A stretch of DNA of 64,000 nt from Pirellulaceae bacterium (GTDB taxonomy: Bacteria > Planctomycetota > Planctomycetia > Pirellulales > Pirellulaceae): positions 248,001-312,000 of the forward strand of contig JAGYIQ010000007.1 in assembly GCA_018402565.1 (NCBI GenBank). The letters are read 5' to 3'. Shown here piece by piece: positions 1 through 9,556 of this stretch. The first letter of the stretch is position 1, and every line of letters starts with the position of its first letter. Position numbers and translations under genes: made by a program. The notes beneath the pieces were generated by a model that worked only from the letters and a program-made list of their open reading frames with translations, searched no databases and was not told where the DNA came from.

Positions 1-41
1 ACCGGCAACCCATTCGCCAAGTCAGCGAGCGACGGTAGAGC

Positions 42-1058
42 CTACTCGCTCAACTCGCCGACAAGGTTCTGTTCGACCAGTGAGCGGATTTCGGCTTTCT
101 CCCGCTGCAGACTGTGCAGGTAAAACAACTTGGTCAAAGCCGCTTCGACCGTCATGTCGCGGCCGCTGATCACACCCGCATCCCCCATGGCGCGACCGGT
201 CTCGTAATCGCCAAAACAGACTTTTCCGTGGCCGCATTGGGTCACCGCTACAATCACAACGCCGCGCTGGCAGGCCCGGTCCAATAACTCCAACAAGGGA
301 CGATTATTGCTGGGCAGATTCCCGGATCCGTAAGCCTCCAGTACCAATCCCTCCAGCGGTTGGTCGAGGAAGTGCTCAACAACCGCCGCGGTGATCCCTG
401 GAAACAACCGCAACGTGCCGATGTTGGGCGGAGTCAATCGCTGGACCTGCAGCGGTTGTTCGTCCCACGTGATCGGCAGCAAAGCGGCTTCGTTTATTTC
501 AATCGAGGTACCCGCCACACCCAACCAAGGATAGTTGGGCGAGTCAAATGCCTCGAATCGATGGGCGCTCATTTTTGTCGACCGGCAGCCACGCAGCAGT
601 CTCCCCGCGAAATACAGGCATACCTCGGGCACCCTGTAGTATCCCGCGATCATCATGGCCGTAATGAGGTTTTCTCTCGCATCATTACGGATTTGGCAGA
701 GAGGGATCTGCGAACCCGTCAAGATCACCGGCTTCCGCAATCCACGCAGCATCAGTGGCAAGGCGGAAGCCGTGTAGGCCATCGTGTCAGTCCCATGCAA
801 CACCACAAACCCGTCGAATTCTGCGTAGTTGGACTGGATCGTCTGGGCAATCGGCAGCCAATCGCTCGGGGTCATATTCGAAGAATCCAGCAACGGCGAG
901 GATTCCATCAACTCGTACGACGGCATCTCGGGGTGCTGGATCTCGGGCATGCGATCCAACTGTTCCAACAAAAAGCCGGGCTGGGGCATAAAACCGCGAC
1001 TACCCGCCGCCATCCCAATCGTGCCGCCCACGTGAATCAACAACAGGCGAGGTTTCAT
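42..1058 (-). CDS. ansA: Type I L-asparaginase (cytoplasmic)
   Basis: Predicted to hydrolyse L-asparagine to aspartate and ammonia. The 338-residue protein has the two family signatures: HVGGTIGM near the N-terminus, with the first catalytic threonine, and HGTDTMAYTASAL around residues 88-100, with the second Thr-Asp pair. The length matches cytoplasmic type I enzymes, and there is no signal peptide, which argues against the periplasmic type II enzyme. The ATG start is supported by a strong GGAGG seven bases upstream. It is divergent from the DUF3467 gene. Glutaminase side activity is possible but cannot be judged from sequence. Confidence 0.88.
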   Translation of the reverse strand: MKPRLLLIHVGGTIGMAAGSRGFMPQPGFLLEQLDRMPEIQHPEMPSYELMESSPLLDSSNMTPSDWLPIAQTIQSNYAEFDGFVVLHGTDTMAYTASALPLMLRGLRKPVILTGSQIPLCQIRNDARENLITAMMIAGYYRVPEVCLYFAGRLLRGCRSTKMSAHRFEAFDSPNYPWLGVAGTSIEINEAALLPITWDEQPLQVQRLTPPNIGTLRLFPGITAAVVEHFLDQPLEGLVLEAYGSGNLPSNNRPLLELLDRACQRGVVIVAVTQCGHGKVCFGDYETGRAMGDAGVISGRDMTVEAALTKLFYLHSLQREKAEIRSLVEQNLVGELSE

Positions 1059-1078
1059 CGACAGGCCTCCGATTGGTC

Positions 1079-1107
1079 TTGCTGGCTTTACCTGATATTG
1101 CTATACG
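1079..1107 (+). promoter_or_regulatory. Candidate sigma-70-like promoter for the DUF3467 gene
   Basis: TTGCTG and TATACG are separated by 17 bases in the spacer between the divergent asparaginase and DUF3467 genes. Match to the consensus hexamers is partial, and planctomycete promoters often fit poorly, so this is only a candidate. Confidence 0.25.
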
Positions 1108-1199
1108 ACCGACGGGTCTGGCGATTGCAGTCATGGCGATCACCCGTCCCGGTTTAAATCGATCAGAACCTCACACCCTGTCTCCCAGGAATGGCAATC

Positions 1200-1517
1200 A
1201 TGTCCGAATCCCAAGATTCTCGTCGACCGGCAGCACCCGTCATCAACGACTCCAAGGCGACGTGCAGCTACGCCAATTTCTGCCGCGTCACCGGTTCTCC
1301 AGAAGAGCTGATCGTCGACTTCGGCCTGAATTCGCAGCCCATGAGCGGCGACGCACAAAACGTCGAGATTACGCAACGCGTCGTGCTCAACTTCTTCACC
1401 GCCAAGCGTCTGCTGCATGCCATGCACATGGCGGTTAGTCGTCACGAACAAGTCTTCGGTGAATTGGAAACCGACATCCAAAAGCGCGTCATCAAGCCCG
1501 CTGAAGCCCGCACTTAG
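1200..1517 (+). CDS. DUF3467 family protein
   Basis: A 105-residue soluble protein with the DUF3467 pattern: an N-terminal stretch with YANFCRVTGSPEELIVDFGL, a central part with QRVVLNFFTAKRL, and a C-terminal helix around HEQVFGELE. The family is widespread in bacteria and archaea and its function is unknown; the fold is probably a small alpha-beta domain. ATG at 1200 is preferred over the in-frame ATG at 1191, because AGGA lies nine bases before 1200 but directly against 1191. The gene is monocistronic, divergent from asparaginase and convergent with thioredoxin reductase. Confidence 0.8.
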   Translation: MSESQDSRRPAAPVINDSKATCSYANFCRVTGSPEELIVDFGLNSQPMSGDAQNVEITQRVVLNFFTAKRLLHAMHMAVSRHEQVFGELETDIQKRVIKPAEART

Positions 1518-1560
1518 GCAGTCATCGCGACTGAGTCTTCGACAAGGCGGTTCACCTGCC

Positions 1561-1581
1561 CCACCGCTCATCGAGCGGTGG
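1561..1581. terminator. Hairpin between convergent genes, likely bidirectional terminator
   Basis: A perfect 9-bp stem (CCACCGCTC / GAGCGGTGG) with a 3-base loop lies between the DUF3467 stop (1517) and the thioredoxin reductase stop (1606). There is no T-tract on either side, so intrinsic termination is plausible but not proven. Confidence 0.55.
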
Positions 1582-1605
1582 TTGCGGCTCGCCCACGCTC
1601 TGCGA

Positions 1606-2658
1606 CTACTCGTGCTCGGCCAACCAGCGTTCGGCATCCAGGGCCGCCATGCAGCCCGTGCCCGCCGATGTAATCGCTTGGCGATAGTAGTCGTCCGCCA
1701 CGTCACCCGCAGCAAACACACCTTCGATGCTGGTCACCGTTCGGAACGGTTGCTTCCAAACCAGATAACCCTTGTCATTGGTCTCCAACTGACCATCCAA
1801 GAATGTCGTGTTGGGAGTGTGACCAATCGCCAAAAACAAGCCACCGATCTCCCGCGTCTCAGTCGAGTCATCCACCGTGCTCTTGAGTTGGATTCCCGTC
1901 ACGCGATTGCCATCCCCCAAGACTTCCACAACTTCTCGATTCCACAGCATCTCAATCTTTGGATTCGACAATGCTCGCTCGGCCATGATCTTGGAAGCCC
2001 GCAACTGGTCTCGTCGCACGACCATATAAACCTTCGACGCGAACTTGGTCAGGTAGCTGGCCTCTTCCACCGCCGAGTCGCCACCGCCGACAACCGCCAA
2101 ATCCCGATCGCGGAATAGTGGCAACGCGCCATCACAAACCGCACACGCACTGACGCCTTTGTTCTTGTAGGCGTTCTCGCTCTCCAGCCCCAAGTAGTTG
2201 GCACGAGCACCCGTGGCCACGATCACCGAGTGAGCCTGGATGGGGTCCCCTTGGCCCGGGTACAAGGTGAAGGGACGCTGCGATAAATCCACTTTCACAA
2301 TATCATCGCCGATGACGTTGGTTCCGAAGTTCAACGCCTGCTGTTTCATCAGTTCCATCAACTCGGTGCCCTGCACCGCGTAGTGCAGTTGACCATCTTG
2401 ATGATGCGCCGGAGCCGGTGGCAAGTTCCATTGCCGATCCTTGTCCACGGCCGATTCGACAAAGGCCCGGATGTTACCGGCCGGAAAACCAGCATAGTTC
2501 TCCACCTCGGTGGTCATGGCCAACTGCCCCAACGGTATCATCTCTGGCTTCGTGGTTCCCTCGTACAGAACCGGGTTGAGATTCGCGCGAGAGGCATAAA
2601 TCGCCGCCGACCATCCCGCCGGGCCACTTCCGATGATCACTACCTGATGTACAGCCAC
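1606..2658 (-). CDS. trxB: Thioredoxin reductase (NADPH)
   Basis: An FAD- and NADPH-dependent flavoenzyme that reduces thioredoxin. The 350-residue protein shows the FAD-binding GSGPAG near residue 11, the redox-active CAVC at about 172-175, the NADPH-binding GGGDSAVEEA near 191 and the C-terminal FAD motif GVFAAGDV. An insert of about 25 residues after the first FAD segment (around DRQWNLPPAPAHHQDG) makes it longer than the usual 310-320. A GTG start at 2658 is chosen over an upstream TTG because AGGAG sits six bases before it and the protein then begins right at the Rossmann strand. It lies 141 bp downstream of the giant repeat gene on the same strand, with room for its own promoter. Confidence 0.9.
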   Translation of the reverse strand: MAVHQVVIIGSGPAGWSAAIYASRANLNPVLYEGTTKPEMIPLGQLAMTTEVENYAGFPAGNIRAFVESAVDKDRQWNLPPAPAHHQDGQLHYAVQGTELMELMKQQALNFGTNVIGDDIVKVDLSQRPFTLYPGQGDPIQAHSVIVATGARANYLGLESENAYKNKGVSACAVCDGALPLFRDRDLAVVGGGDSAVEEASYLTKFASKVYMVVRRDQLRASKIMAERALSNPKIEMLWNREVVEVLGDGNRVTGIQLKSTVDDSTETREIGGLFLAIGHTPNTTFLDGQLETNDKGYLVWKQPFRTVTSIEGVFAAGDVADDYYRQAITSAGTGCMAALDAERWLAEHE

Positions 2659-2799
2659 TCGTCGCTCCTCGCTAAACCACTCAGCTTGAACCAATTTTGG
2701 ATTCTTCTAATCGGACAACCCGCCCCCCAAGCCGGTTATTGTAGCGAGACGAAGTTCCCTTGATAACCAGCCCCAACCGCCCCGTTTCACCGCCATTTC

Positions 2800-5700
2800 T
2801 TACTTTCGCAGCTCGGCAATCGCCTCCAACACCCGCGTGGGGTCGACCGCCTCACGAAGCGCGGTACTGGCGGCCGCCACCGCCAGCATCCGGCCGTGGA
2901 ACAACAACCAGGCCGTGGTCGCCCCCACACCCACTGCCAGCTCCGCATGCGCAGTCAGCGGCGACGTCCAAGCAACCGCGTCGCCACCGACCTGTGCGGC
3001 GAAGTACCGATCGACCTCCCGCTCGGACCAATCGGCCAAGCGACGGAAGTCGATCTCATAACCGTCTTTGGCCCCCAATTCGGTCTCCCACGCTCCACCC
3101 GCAGCCATCGGCCACGCGTCGGTCGATCCCAATTCGTGCTGCTGCCAACGATAGGTCGATACTGCTGGCACTCGTTCGGACTCGACTCTCGTCCCGTCCT
3201 TCACTGCCGAACGGATCGTCGCCACACCCGTGCCACTCGCCGCGGCCTCACCACCCTCGACTTCGGCTGGTACCGCTTCCGACGGGACACTGGCGGTTCC
3301 CGCCCCCGGCTGACCAACACTCGCCACCAACTCGTCGACCGACGATGGCACAAGCCCCGCAACGCTCTCCGCCACACCGACCGCAGATCGCTCGACCACA
3401 CGATCCACCAATTCGCCGACCAGGACCTCCGCTCGCGGCGGACCGTTCGGCAGCGGCAAACTAAAGTTCGGCGGCAACAGGATCGGCCGAGCCACGTCCA
3501 CTCGATAGACGACCGGTGTCACCAACAGCCCATCGGAGATCTCCACCACAAACTCCACCCGGCCCTCGAAGTGCACCTCCGGCCAGTAGATCAACTCGCC
3601 ATCTGCCGCCACCCAGATCGCGCCCGAATGCGGAGCTTGAATCACTCGCGCCGTCATCACGTCGCCCTCCGGGTCCCAGGCCCCCAACAACAACCCGGGA
3701 GTCGGTAAACGGAGCGTGGTCAAGTAATCCGTTTGATAGTCCGTCTGGCCAAAAAACTGCGGTGCCTCGTTGACGTTGATCACTTCAATGGTCACCCACA
3801 GGTCGGCGAAGGCTCCCGGCGTATCGGACACACGAACCAAGATCGAGTGACTGGTAGCTGTCTCGTAATCCAGCCCACCTCCATCGGCGACAAAGATCTC
3901 ACCCGTGGCGGACTGGATCCCGAACCGGCCACCGGCCGTATCCAGCAGGCTGTAAGTCAAGACATCGCTCCGATCGAGATCAGAACCGACGACCGAGCCG
4001 ACAGAGGTCCCATCGGCCGAGTTCTCCTCGATCTGCAACGGGCCCACCGCCAGTTGCGGCACGTCGTTGGTACCCCAGATCGTGATGGTTACATCCTGTT
4101 GATCGGTCGCACCCCGACTGTCGGTCACCGTCAGCGTATATGTCAGAGTCAACGACTCACCCACCGCCAAATAATCAAAGGCTTCAACCCCCGAGTTAAA
4201 CCCCCAGGCCAACGTCCCCGTCTCACGCGTCGCATCAATCACGGGAGAATTGACCGTGAGCATGTTCAGCAGATCGCCGTGTGTCGACTGCAGGCCGGTT
4301 GTGGTCCCCGCAACTCCAAGTCCGGTCACGGCTGCCACAACCACATCCGTGGTATTCAAGTCAACCACCGACAGCGTGCCTTGCGTCTGCAAGGTCGAGT
4401 CGGTTTCCCAAATTTCGCTACTGGCCGAGTCGGCATGCCCCAGCGAAATCTCGGGAGCCGAATTCCGACCTTCAATGACAAGCGTCACATCGTGCTCGGC
4501 GATCGTCCCCTGCGAGTCAGTCACCGTCAGGGAATAAATCAGCGTTAACGACTCGTCTTGTCCCAGATAATCAAAGGCATAGTCCACCGAGTCAAACGCC
4601 CAGTGCAGCGGACCCTGCTGCTGGGTGTCGTCCAGCACCAGTCCCACAACAGACAACATGGCCTGCAACTGTGCGTCATCCCGAGTCAAACCGAGGGTGT
4701 CGCCCAGTTTGGTAAAGCCGGTGACAGCCGCTGTGACGATGTCCGTTCGATCCAGATCCGTCACGCTCAGTGTGCCGCTAGTCTGCAGGGCCAGGCCGTT
4801 GATCGCCAATGACTGGTTCGCACTATCCCCGCTCTCGATCGAGATCACCGGCGTGTCATTCGTACCATTGATCGTGAGCACGACCGTTTGGGTGTCGGTC
4901 GCCGCTTGGCTATCGGTCACTGTAATCGTGTAGGTCAGCACCAAGGACTGGCCGGCGGCCAAGTAGTTGAAGTGTTCCGATCCGGAATTAAACGCCCAGG
5001 TCAACTGATCCGTCAGTTCCGTGTTGTCCAAGACATTCGGCGTCGAAGTCAACATCGCCAGCAACGCGGCGTTATTCGAACCTAAGCCTGTGGTCGTCCC
5101 CGAGGCTACGACCGAGGTTACCGCCGAAGCTACCGTGTCCGTCAGATCCAGATCCGTCACGGTCAACGTGCCGCCGATGGACAGTGTGGCATTGGTTTCG
5201 GTCAGGCTTTCTGCCGCACTGTCACCACTCTCGATCGAGATCACCGGCGCATCGTTCGTGCCGTTGATCGTAATGACCACGGTCTGTGTGTCCGTCGCCG
5301 CTTGGCTATCGGTAACCGTGATGGTGTAGGTCAGCACCAACGACTGACCGACTGCCAAGTAGTTGAAGTGCTCCGATCCGGAATTGAATGCCCAAGTCAA
5401 CTGATCCGTCAGTTCCGTGTTGTCCAGGACGCTCGGCGTCGAGGTCAACATCGCCAGCAACGCGGCGTTGTTTGAACCCAAACCGTTGGTCGTTCCCGAC
5501 GCCACAACACTAGTGACCGCCGAAGTCACAGCATCGCTCAGATCCAGATCCGTCACCGTCAACGTGCCGCCGGTGGATAGTGTGGCATTGGTTTCGGTCA
5601 GGCTTTCTGCCGCACTGTCACCACTCTCGATCGAGATCACTGGCGCGTCATTGGTACCGTTGATCGTGATGACCACGGTCTGCGTGTCCGTGGCGGCTTG

Positions 5701-6321
5701 GCTATCGGTGACTGTGATCGTGTAGGTTAGCACCAGGGACTGACCGATGGCCAAGTAGTTGAAGTGTTCCGACTCGGAATTAAACGCCCAAGTCAATTGA
5801 TCCGTCAGTTCCGTATTGTCCAAGACGTTCGGTGTCGAGGTCAACATCGCCAGCAACGCGGCGTTATTCGAACCTAAGCCATTGGTCGTCCCCGATGCGA
5901 CGACGCTCGTCACGGCTGAAGTCACCGAATCAGTCAGATCCAGATCCGTCACCGTCAACGTGCCACTGCTGGAAAGTGTGGCATTGGTTTCGGTTAGGCT
6001 CTCGGCTGCACTGTCACCGCTCTCGACCGAGATCACCGGCGCATCGTTGGTACCATTGATCGTGATCACGATCGTCTGTGTGTCCGTTGCCGACTGGCTA
6101 TCGGTGACTGTGATGGTGTAGGTCAGCACCAACGACTGACCGACTGCCAAGTAGTTGAAGTGCTCCGATCCGGAATTGAATGCCCAAGTCAATTGATCCG
6201 TCAGTTCCGTGTTGTCCAAGACGTTCGGCGTCGAGGTCAACATCGCCAGCAACGCGGCGTTATTCGAACCTAAGCCGTTGGTCGTCCCCGATGCGACGAC
6301 GCTCGTCACGGCTGAAGTCAC
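2800..6321 (-). CDS. Giant surface protein, C-terminal part: last repeats, cadherin-like domain, C-terminal anchor-like tail
   Basis: This is the 1,173-codon 3' part of the giant gene. It holds three to four further near-identical VCBS-like repeats, two clearly divergent ones (4,070-4,860), and a cadherin-like domain (ENSADGTSVGSVVG, DYETATSHSILVRV). A second beta-sandwich-like domain follows (WDPEGDVMTARVIQAPHSG). The acidic Ala/Val/Glu-rich tail ends in a hydrophobic segment (ELAVGVGATTAWLLF), then a short basic or polar end. The hydrophobic segment may be a membrane anchor or sorting element. Once the upstream breaks are corrected this is not a separate gene. Thioredoxin reductase follows 141 bp downstream. 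Confidence 0.8.
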   Translation of the reverse strand: MTSAVTSVVASGTTNGLGSNNAALLAMLTSTPNVLDNTELTDQLTWAFNSGSEHFNYLAVGQSLVLTYTITVTDSQSATDTQTIVITINGTNDAPVISVESGDSAAESLTETNATLSSSGTLTVTDLDLTDSVTSAVTSVVASGTTNGLGSNNAALLAMLTSTPNVLDNTELTDQLTWAFNSESEHFNYLAIGQSLVLTYTITVTDSQAATDTQTVVITINGTNDAPVISIESGDSAAESLTETNATLSTGGTLTVTDLDLSDAVTSAVTSVVASGTTNGLGSNNAALLAMLTSTPSVLDNTELTDQLTWAFNSGSEHFNYLAVGQSLVLTYTITVTDSQAATDTQTVVITINGTNDAPVISIESGDSAAESLTETNATLSIGGTLTVTDLDLTDTVASAVTSVVASGTTTGLGSNNAALLAMLTSTPNVLDNTELTDQLTWAFNSGSEHFNYLAAGQSLVLTYTITVTDSQAATDTQTVVLTINGTNDTPVISIESGDSANQSLAINGLALQTSGTLSVTDLDRTDIVTAAVTGFTKLGDTLGLTRDDAQLQAMLSVVGLVLDDTQQQGPLHWAFDSVDYAFDYLGQDESLTLIYSLTVTDSQGTIAEHDVTLVIEGRNSAPEISLGHADSASSEIWETDSTLQTQGTLSVVDLNTTDVVVAAVTGLGVAGTTTGLQSTHGDLLNMLTVNSPVIDATRETGTLAWGFNSGVEAFDYLAVGESLTLTYTLTVTDSRGATDQQDVTITIWGTNDVPQLAVGPLQIEENSADGTSVGSVVGSDLDRSDVLTYSLLDTAGGRFGIQSATGEIFVADGGGLDYETATSHSILVRVSDTPGAFADLWVTIEVINVNEAPQFFGQTDYQTDYLTTLRLPTPGLLLGAWDPEGDVMTARVIQAPHSGAIWVAADGELIYWPEVHFEGRVEFVVEISDGLLVTPVVYRVDVARPILLPPNFSLPLPNGPPRAEVLVGELVDRVVERSAVGVAESVAGLVPSSVDELVASVGQPGAGTASVPSEAVPAEVEGGEAAASGTGVATIRSAVKDGTRVESERVPAVSTYRWQQHELGSTDAWPMAAGGAWETELGAKDGYEIDFRRLADWSEREVDRYFAAQVGGDAVAWTSPLTAHAELAVGVGATTAWLLFHGRMLAVAAASTALREAVDPTRVLEAIAELRK

Positions 6322-7417
6322 CGGTATCGGTTAAGTCCAGATCTGTCACGGTCAATGTGCCGCTGGTGGACAATGTGGCATTGGTTTCGGTTAGGCTCTC
6401 GACTGCACTGTCACCACTCTCCACCGAGATCACCGGCGCATCGTTCGTGCCATTGATCGTAATCACGACTGTTTGGGTGTCGGTGGTAGCTTGGTTGTCG
6501 GTGACTGCGATTGTGTAAGTCAGCACCAGGGACTGTCCAGCGGCGAGGTAATTAAAGTACTCGTTGCCCGAGTTAAATGCCCAGGTCAACTGATCCGTCA
6601 GTTCCGTGTTGTCCAAGACGTTCGGTGTCGAGGTCAACATCGCCAGCAAGGCACCATTATTGGATTGCAGGCCGTTGGTCGTGCCGGAGGCCACGACACT
6701 GGTCACCGCCGAAGTCACCGCGTCGCTCAGGTCCAAGTCGGTCACCGTCAGTGTGCCGCCCGTGGACAGCGTGGCATTGGCTTCCGTCAAGCTTTCCGCC
6801 GCACTATCCCCGCTCTCGATCGAGATCACCGGCGCATCGTTGGTACCATTGATCGTGATCACGACCGTTTGGGTGTCCGTGGCGGCTTGGCTATCGGTAA
6901 CTGTGATCGTGTAAGTCAGGACCATCGACTGATCGGCTGCGAGGTAGTTGAAGTGCTCCGACCCGGAATTGAACGCCCAGGTTAATTGGTCCGTCAGTTC
7001 CGTGTTGTCCAAGACGTTCGGCGTGGACGTCAACATCGCCAATAAGGCAGCGTTGTTCGATTGCAGGCCATTGGTCGTCCCCGATGCGACGACGCTCGTC
7101 ACGGCTGAAGTCACCGAATCGGTCAGATCCAAGTCCGTCACGGTCAACGTGCCGCTGGTGGACAATGTGGCATTGGTTTCGGTTAGACTCTCGGCTGCAC
7201 TGTCGCCGCTCTCCACCGAGATCACCGGCGCATCGTTGGTACCATTGATCGTGATCACGATCGTCTGTGTGTCCGTTGCCGAATGGCTATCGGTGACTGT
7301 GATCGATGTAGAGTTAGCACCGGGGACTGTCCAGCAGCCAGGTGGTTGGAAGTGCTCGCTACCGGAGTTAAAAGCCCAAGTCAATTGGTCCGTCAGTTCT
7401 AGTGCTGTCCAGGACAT
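6260..7417 (-). CDS. Giant surface protein, repeat segment 5 (frameshifted continuation)
   Basis: Almost three VCBS-like repeats. Near 7,303-7,351 three separate extra bases scramble about 16 residues (the normal HFNYLAAGQSLVLTYTITV becomes HFQPPGCWTVPGANSTSITV) and then frame is regained. The segment ends at an extra G near 6,335 (CACCGGTATCGG instead of CACCGTATCGG). Confidence 0.6.
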   Translation of the reverse strand: MSWTALELTDQLTWAFNSGSEHFQPPGCWTVPGANSTSITVTDSHSATDTQTIVITINGTNDAPVISVESGDSAAESLTETNATLSTSGTLTVTDLDLTDSVTSAVTSVVASGTTNGLQSNNAALLAMLTSTPNVLDNTELTDQLTWAFNSGSEHFNYLAADQSMVLTYTITVTDSQAATDTQTVVITINGTNDAPVISIESGDSAAESLTEANATLSTGGTLTVTDLDLSDAVTSAVTSVVASGTTNGLQSNNGALLAMLTSTPNVLDNTELTDQLTWAFNSGNEYFNYLAAGQSLVLTYTIAVTDNQATTDTQTVVITINGTNDAPVISVESGDSAVESLTETNATLSTSGTLTVTDLDLTDTGDFSRDERRRIGDDQRLRFE

Positions 7418-7697
7418 TCGGCGTCGAAGTTAACATCGCCAGCAACGCGGCGTTATTGGAACCTAAGCCTGTGATCGTCCCCGAGGCCACAACACTGGTC
7501 ACGGCTGAAGTCACCGAATCGGTCAGATCCAAGTCGGTCACGGTCAACGTGCCGCTGGTGGACAATGTGGCATTGGTTTCGGTTAGGCTCTCGGCTGCAC
7601 TGTCGCCGCTCTCGACCGAGATCACCGGCGCATCGTTCGTGCCGTTGATCGTGATCAACACCGTTTGGGTGTCGGTCGCCGCTTGGCTATCGGTCAC
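7368..7697 (-). CDS. Giant surface protein, repeat segment 4 (short frameshifted piece)
   Basis: About 109 codons of a single VCBS-like repeat lying between two single-base frame breaks (missing G near 7,709 and extra A near 7,399). It is meaningful only as part of the surrounding gene. Confidence 0.55.
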   Translation of the reverse strand: MTDSQAATDTQTVLITINGTNDAPVISVESGDSAAESLTETNATLSTSGTLTVTDLDLTDSVTSAVTSVVASGTITGLGSNNAALLAMLTSTPNVLDSTRTDGPIDLGF

Positions 7698-9556
7698 CGT
7701 GATCGTGTAGTCAGCACCAACGACTGATCGGCTGCGAGGTAGTTGAAGTGCTCCGACCCGGAATTGAACGCCCAGGTTAATTGGTCGGTCAGTTCGGTGT
7801 TGTCCAAGACGTTCGGCGTGGACGTCAACATCGCCAATAAGGCAGCGTTGTTCGATTGCAGGCCATTGGTCGTCCCCGATGCGACGACGCTGGTTACAGT
7901 CGAAGTCACGGTGTCGGTTGAGATCCAGATCCGTAAACCGTCATGAGTACCACTCGTGGACAGCGTCGCATTGGTCTCCGTCAGGCTCTCGACTGCACTG
8001 TCACCACTCTCGACCGAGATCACCGGAGCATCGTTCGTGCCGTTGATCGTGATCACGACAGTCTGCGTATCCGTTGCCGACTGGCTATCGGTGACTGTGA
8101 TCGTGTAGGTTAGCACCAGGGACTGTCCAGCAGCCAGGTAATTGAAGTGCTCGCTACCGGAGTTAAAAGCCCAAGTCAATTGGTCCGTCAGTTCTGTGTT
8201 GTCCAGGACATTCGGCGTCGAGGTCAACATGGCCAACAAGGCAGCGTTGTTCGATTGCAGGCCATTGGTCGTTCCCGATGTCACCACACTCGTCACTACC
8301 GAAGTCACCGTATCGGACAGATCCAGATCTGTTACCGTCAATGTGCCGCTGGTGGACAGCGTGGCGTTAGTTTCCAGCAAGGCCGCTGCTGCGCTATCAC
8401 CACTCTCGACCGAGATCACCGGAGCATCGTTCGTGCCGTTGATCGTGATCACGACAGTCTGCGTATCCGTTGCCGACTGGCTATCGGTGACTGTGATCGT
8501 GTAGGTCAGGACCAGGGACTGGCCGACGGCCAAGTAGTTGAAGTGCTCGCTACCGGAGTTAAAGGCCCAATTCAATTGATCCGTCAGTTCCGTGTTGTCC
8601 AAGACGTTCGGTGTCGAAGTTAACATCGCCAGCAACGCGGCGTTGTTCGAGCCCAAACCGTTGGTCGTTCCCGACGCCACAACGCTAGTGACCGCCGAAG
8701 TCACAGCATCGGTCAGATCCAGATCCGTCACGGTCAACGTACCGCTGGTGGTTAGTGTGGCGTTCGTTTCGGTTAGGCTCTCTGCCGCACTGTCACCACT
8801 CTCAACCGAGATCACCGGTGCATCGTTCGTGCCATTGATAGTGATCACGATCGTCTGTGTGTCTGTTGCCGCTTGGCTATCGGTCACTGTGATGGTGTAA
8901 GTCAGCACCAGGGACTGTCCGGCGGCCAAGTAGTTGAAGTGTTCCGCTCCGGAGTTGAACGCCCAGGTCAATTGATCCGTTAGTTCCGTGTTGTCCAAGA
9001 CGTTCGGCGTCGAGGTCAACATCGCCAGCAACGCGGCGTTGTTTGAACCCAAACCGTTGGTCGTTCCCGACGCCACAACGCTGGTCACGGTAGAAGCCAC
9101 CGTGTCCGTCGAGTCCAAGTCCGTCACGGTCAATGTGCCACTGGTGGACAGCGTGGCATTGGTCTCAGTCAGGCTCTCAGCTGCACTGTCACCGCTCTCG
9201 ATCGAGATCACTGGCGCATCGTTGGTGCCGTTGATCGTGATCACCACGGTCTGCGTGTCCGTCGCCGCTTGGCTATCGGTCACTGTGATCGTGTAAGTCA
9301 GCACCAGTGACTGACCGGCTGCCAAGTAGTTGAAGTGTTCCGATCCGGAATTGAACGCCCAGGTCAATTGGTCGGTCAATTCGGTGTTGTCCAGGACGTT
9401 CGGCGTCGAGGTCAACATCGCCAACAAGGCAGCGTTGCTCGAACCTAAGCCGTTGGTCGTTCCCGAGGCCACAACGCTGGTTACAGTCGAAGTCACGGTG
9501 TCAGTTAAGTCCAGATCCGTCACCGTCAGCGTGCCACTGGTAGACAGCGTGCGCAT
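7694..9556 (-). CDS. Giant surface protein, repeat segment 3 (frameshifted continuation)
   Basis: Nearly five further units of the same 132-residue repeat. One unit near 7,918-7,954 contains three extra bases within about 35 positions, which changes the usual GTLTVTDLDLTD into GTHDGLRIWISTD before the normal frame resumes. The segment ends where one G is missing near 7,709 (GTGTAGTCAGC instead of GTGTAGGTCAGC). It has no independent translation start. Confidence 0.65.
   Translation of the reverse strand: MRTLSTSGTLTVTDLDLTDTVTSTVTSVVASGTTNGLGSSNAALLAMLTSTPNVLDNTELTDQLTWAFNSGSEHFNYLAAGQSLVLTYTITVTDSQAATDTQTVVITINGTNDAPVISIESGDSAAESLTETNATLSTSGTLTVTDLDSTDTVASTVTSVVASGTTNGLGSNNAALLAMLTSTPNVLDNTELTDQLTWAFNSGAEHFNYLAAGQSLVLTYTITVTDSQAATDTQTIVITINGTNDAPVISVESGDSAAESLTETNATLTTSGTLTVTDLDLTDAVTSAVTSVVASGTTNGLGSNNAALLAMLTSTPNVLDNTELTDQLNWAFNSGSEHFNYLAVGQSLVLTYTITVTDSQSATDTQTVVITINGTNDAPVISVESGDSAAAALLETNATLSTSGTLTVTDLDLSDTVTSVVTSVVTSGTTNGLQSNNAALLAMLTSTPNVLDNTELTDQLTWAFNSGSEHFNYLAAGQSLVLTYTITVTDSQSATDTQTVVITINGTNDAPVISVESGDSAVESLTETNATLSTSGTHDGLRIWISTDTVTSTVTSVVASGTTNGLQSNNAALLAMLTSTPNVLDNTELTDQLTWAFNSGSEHFNYLAADQSLVLTTRSR

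Noticed and set aside
360..1157. A 265-codon plus-strand frame across the asparaginase gene
   Set aside because: It is antisense to a clear type I asparaginase with both catalytic motifs, and it has no ribosome-binding site.
3201..3401. Short arginine-rich minus-strand frame inside the giant gene 3' end
   Set aside because: It overlaps the established frame of the giant protein tail and has no family resemblance.
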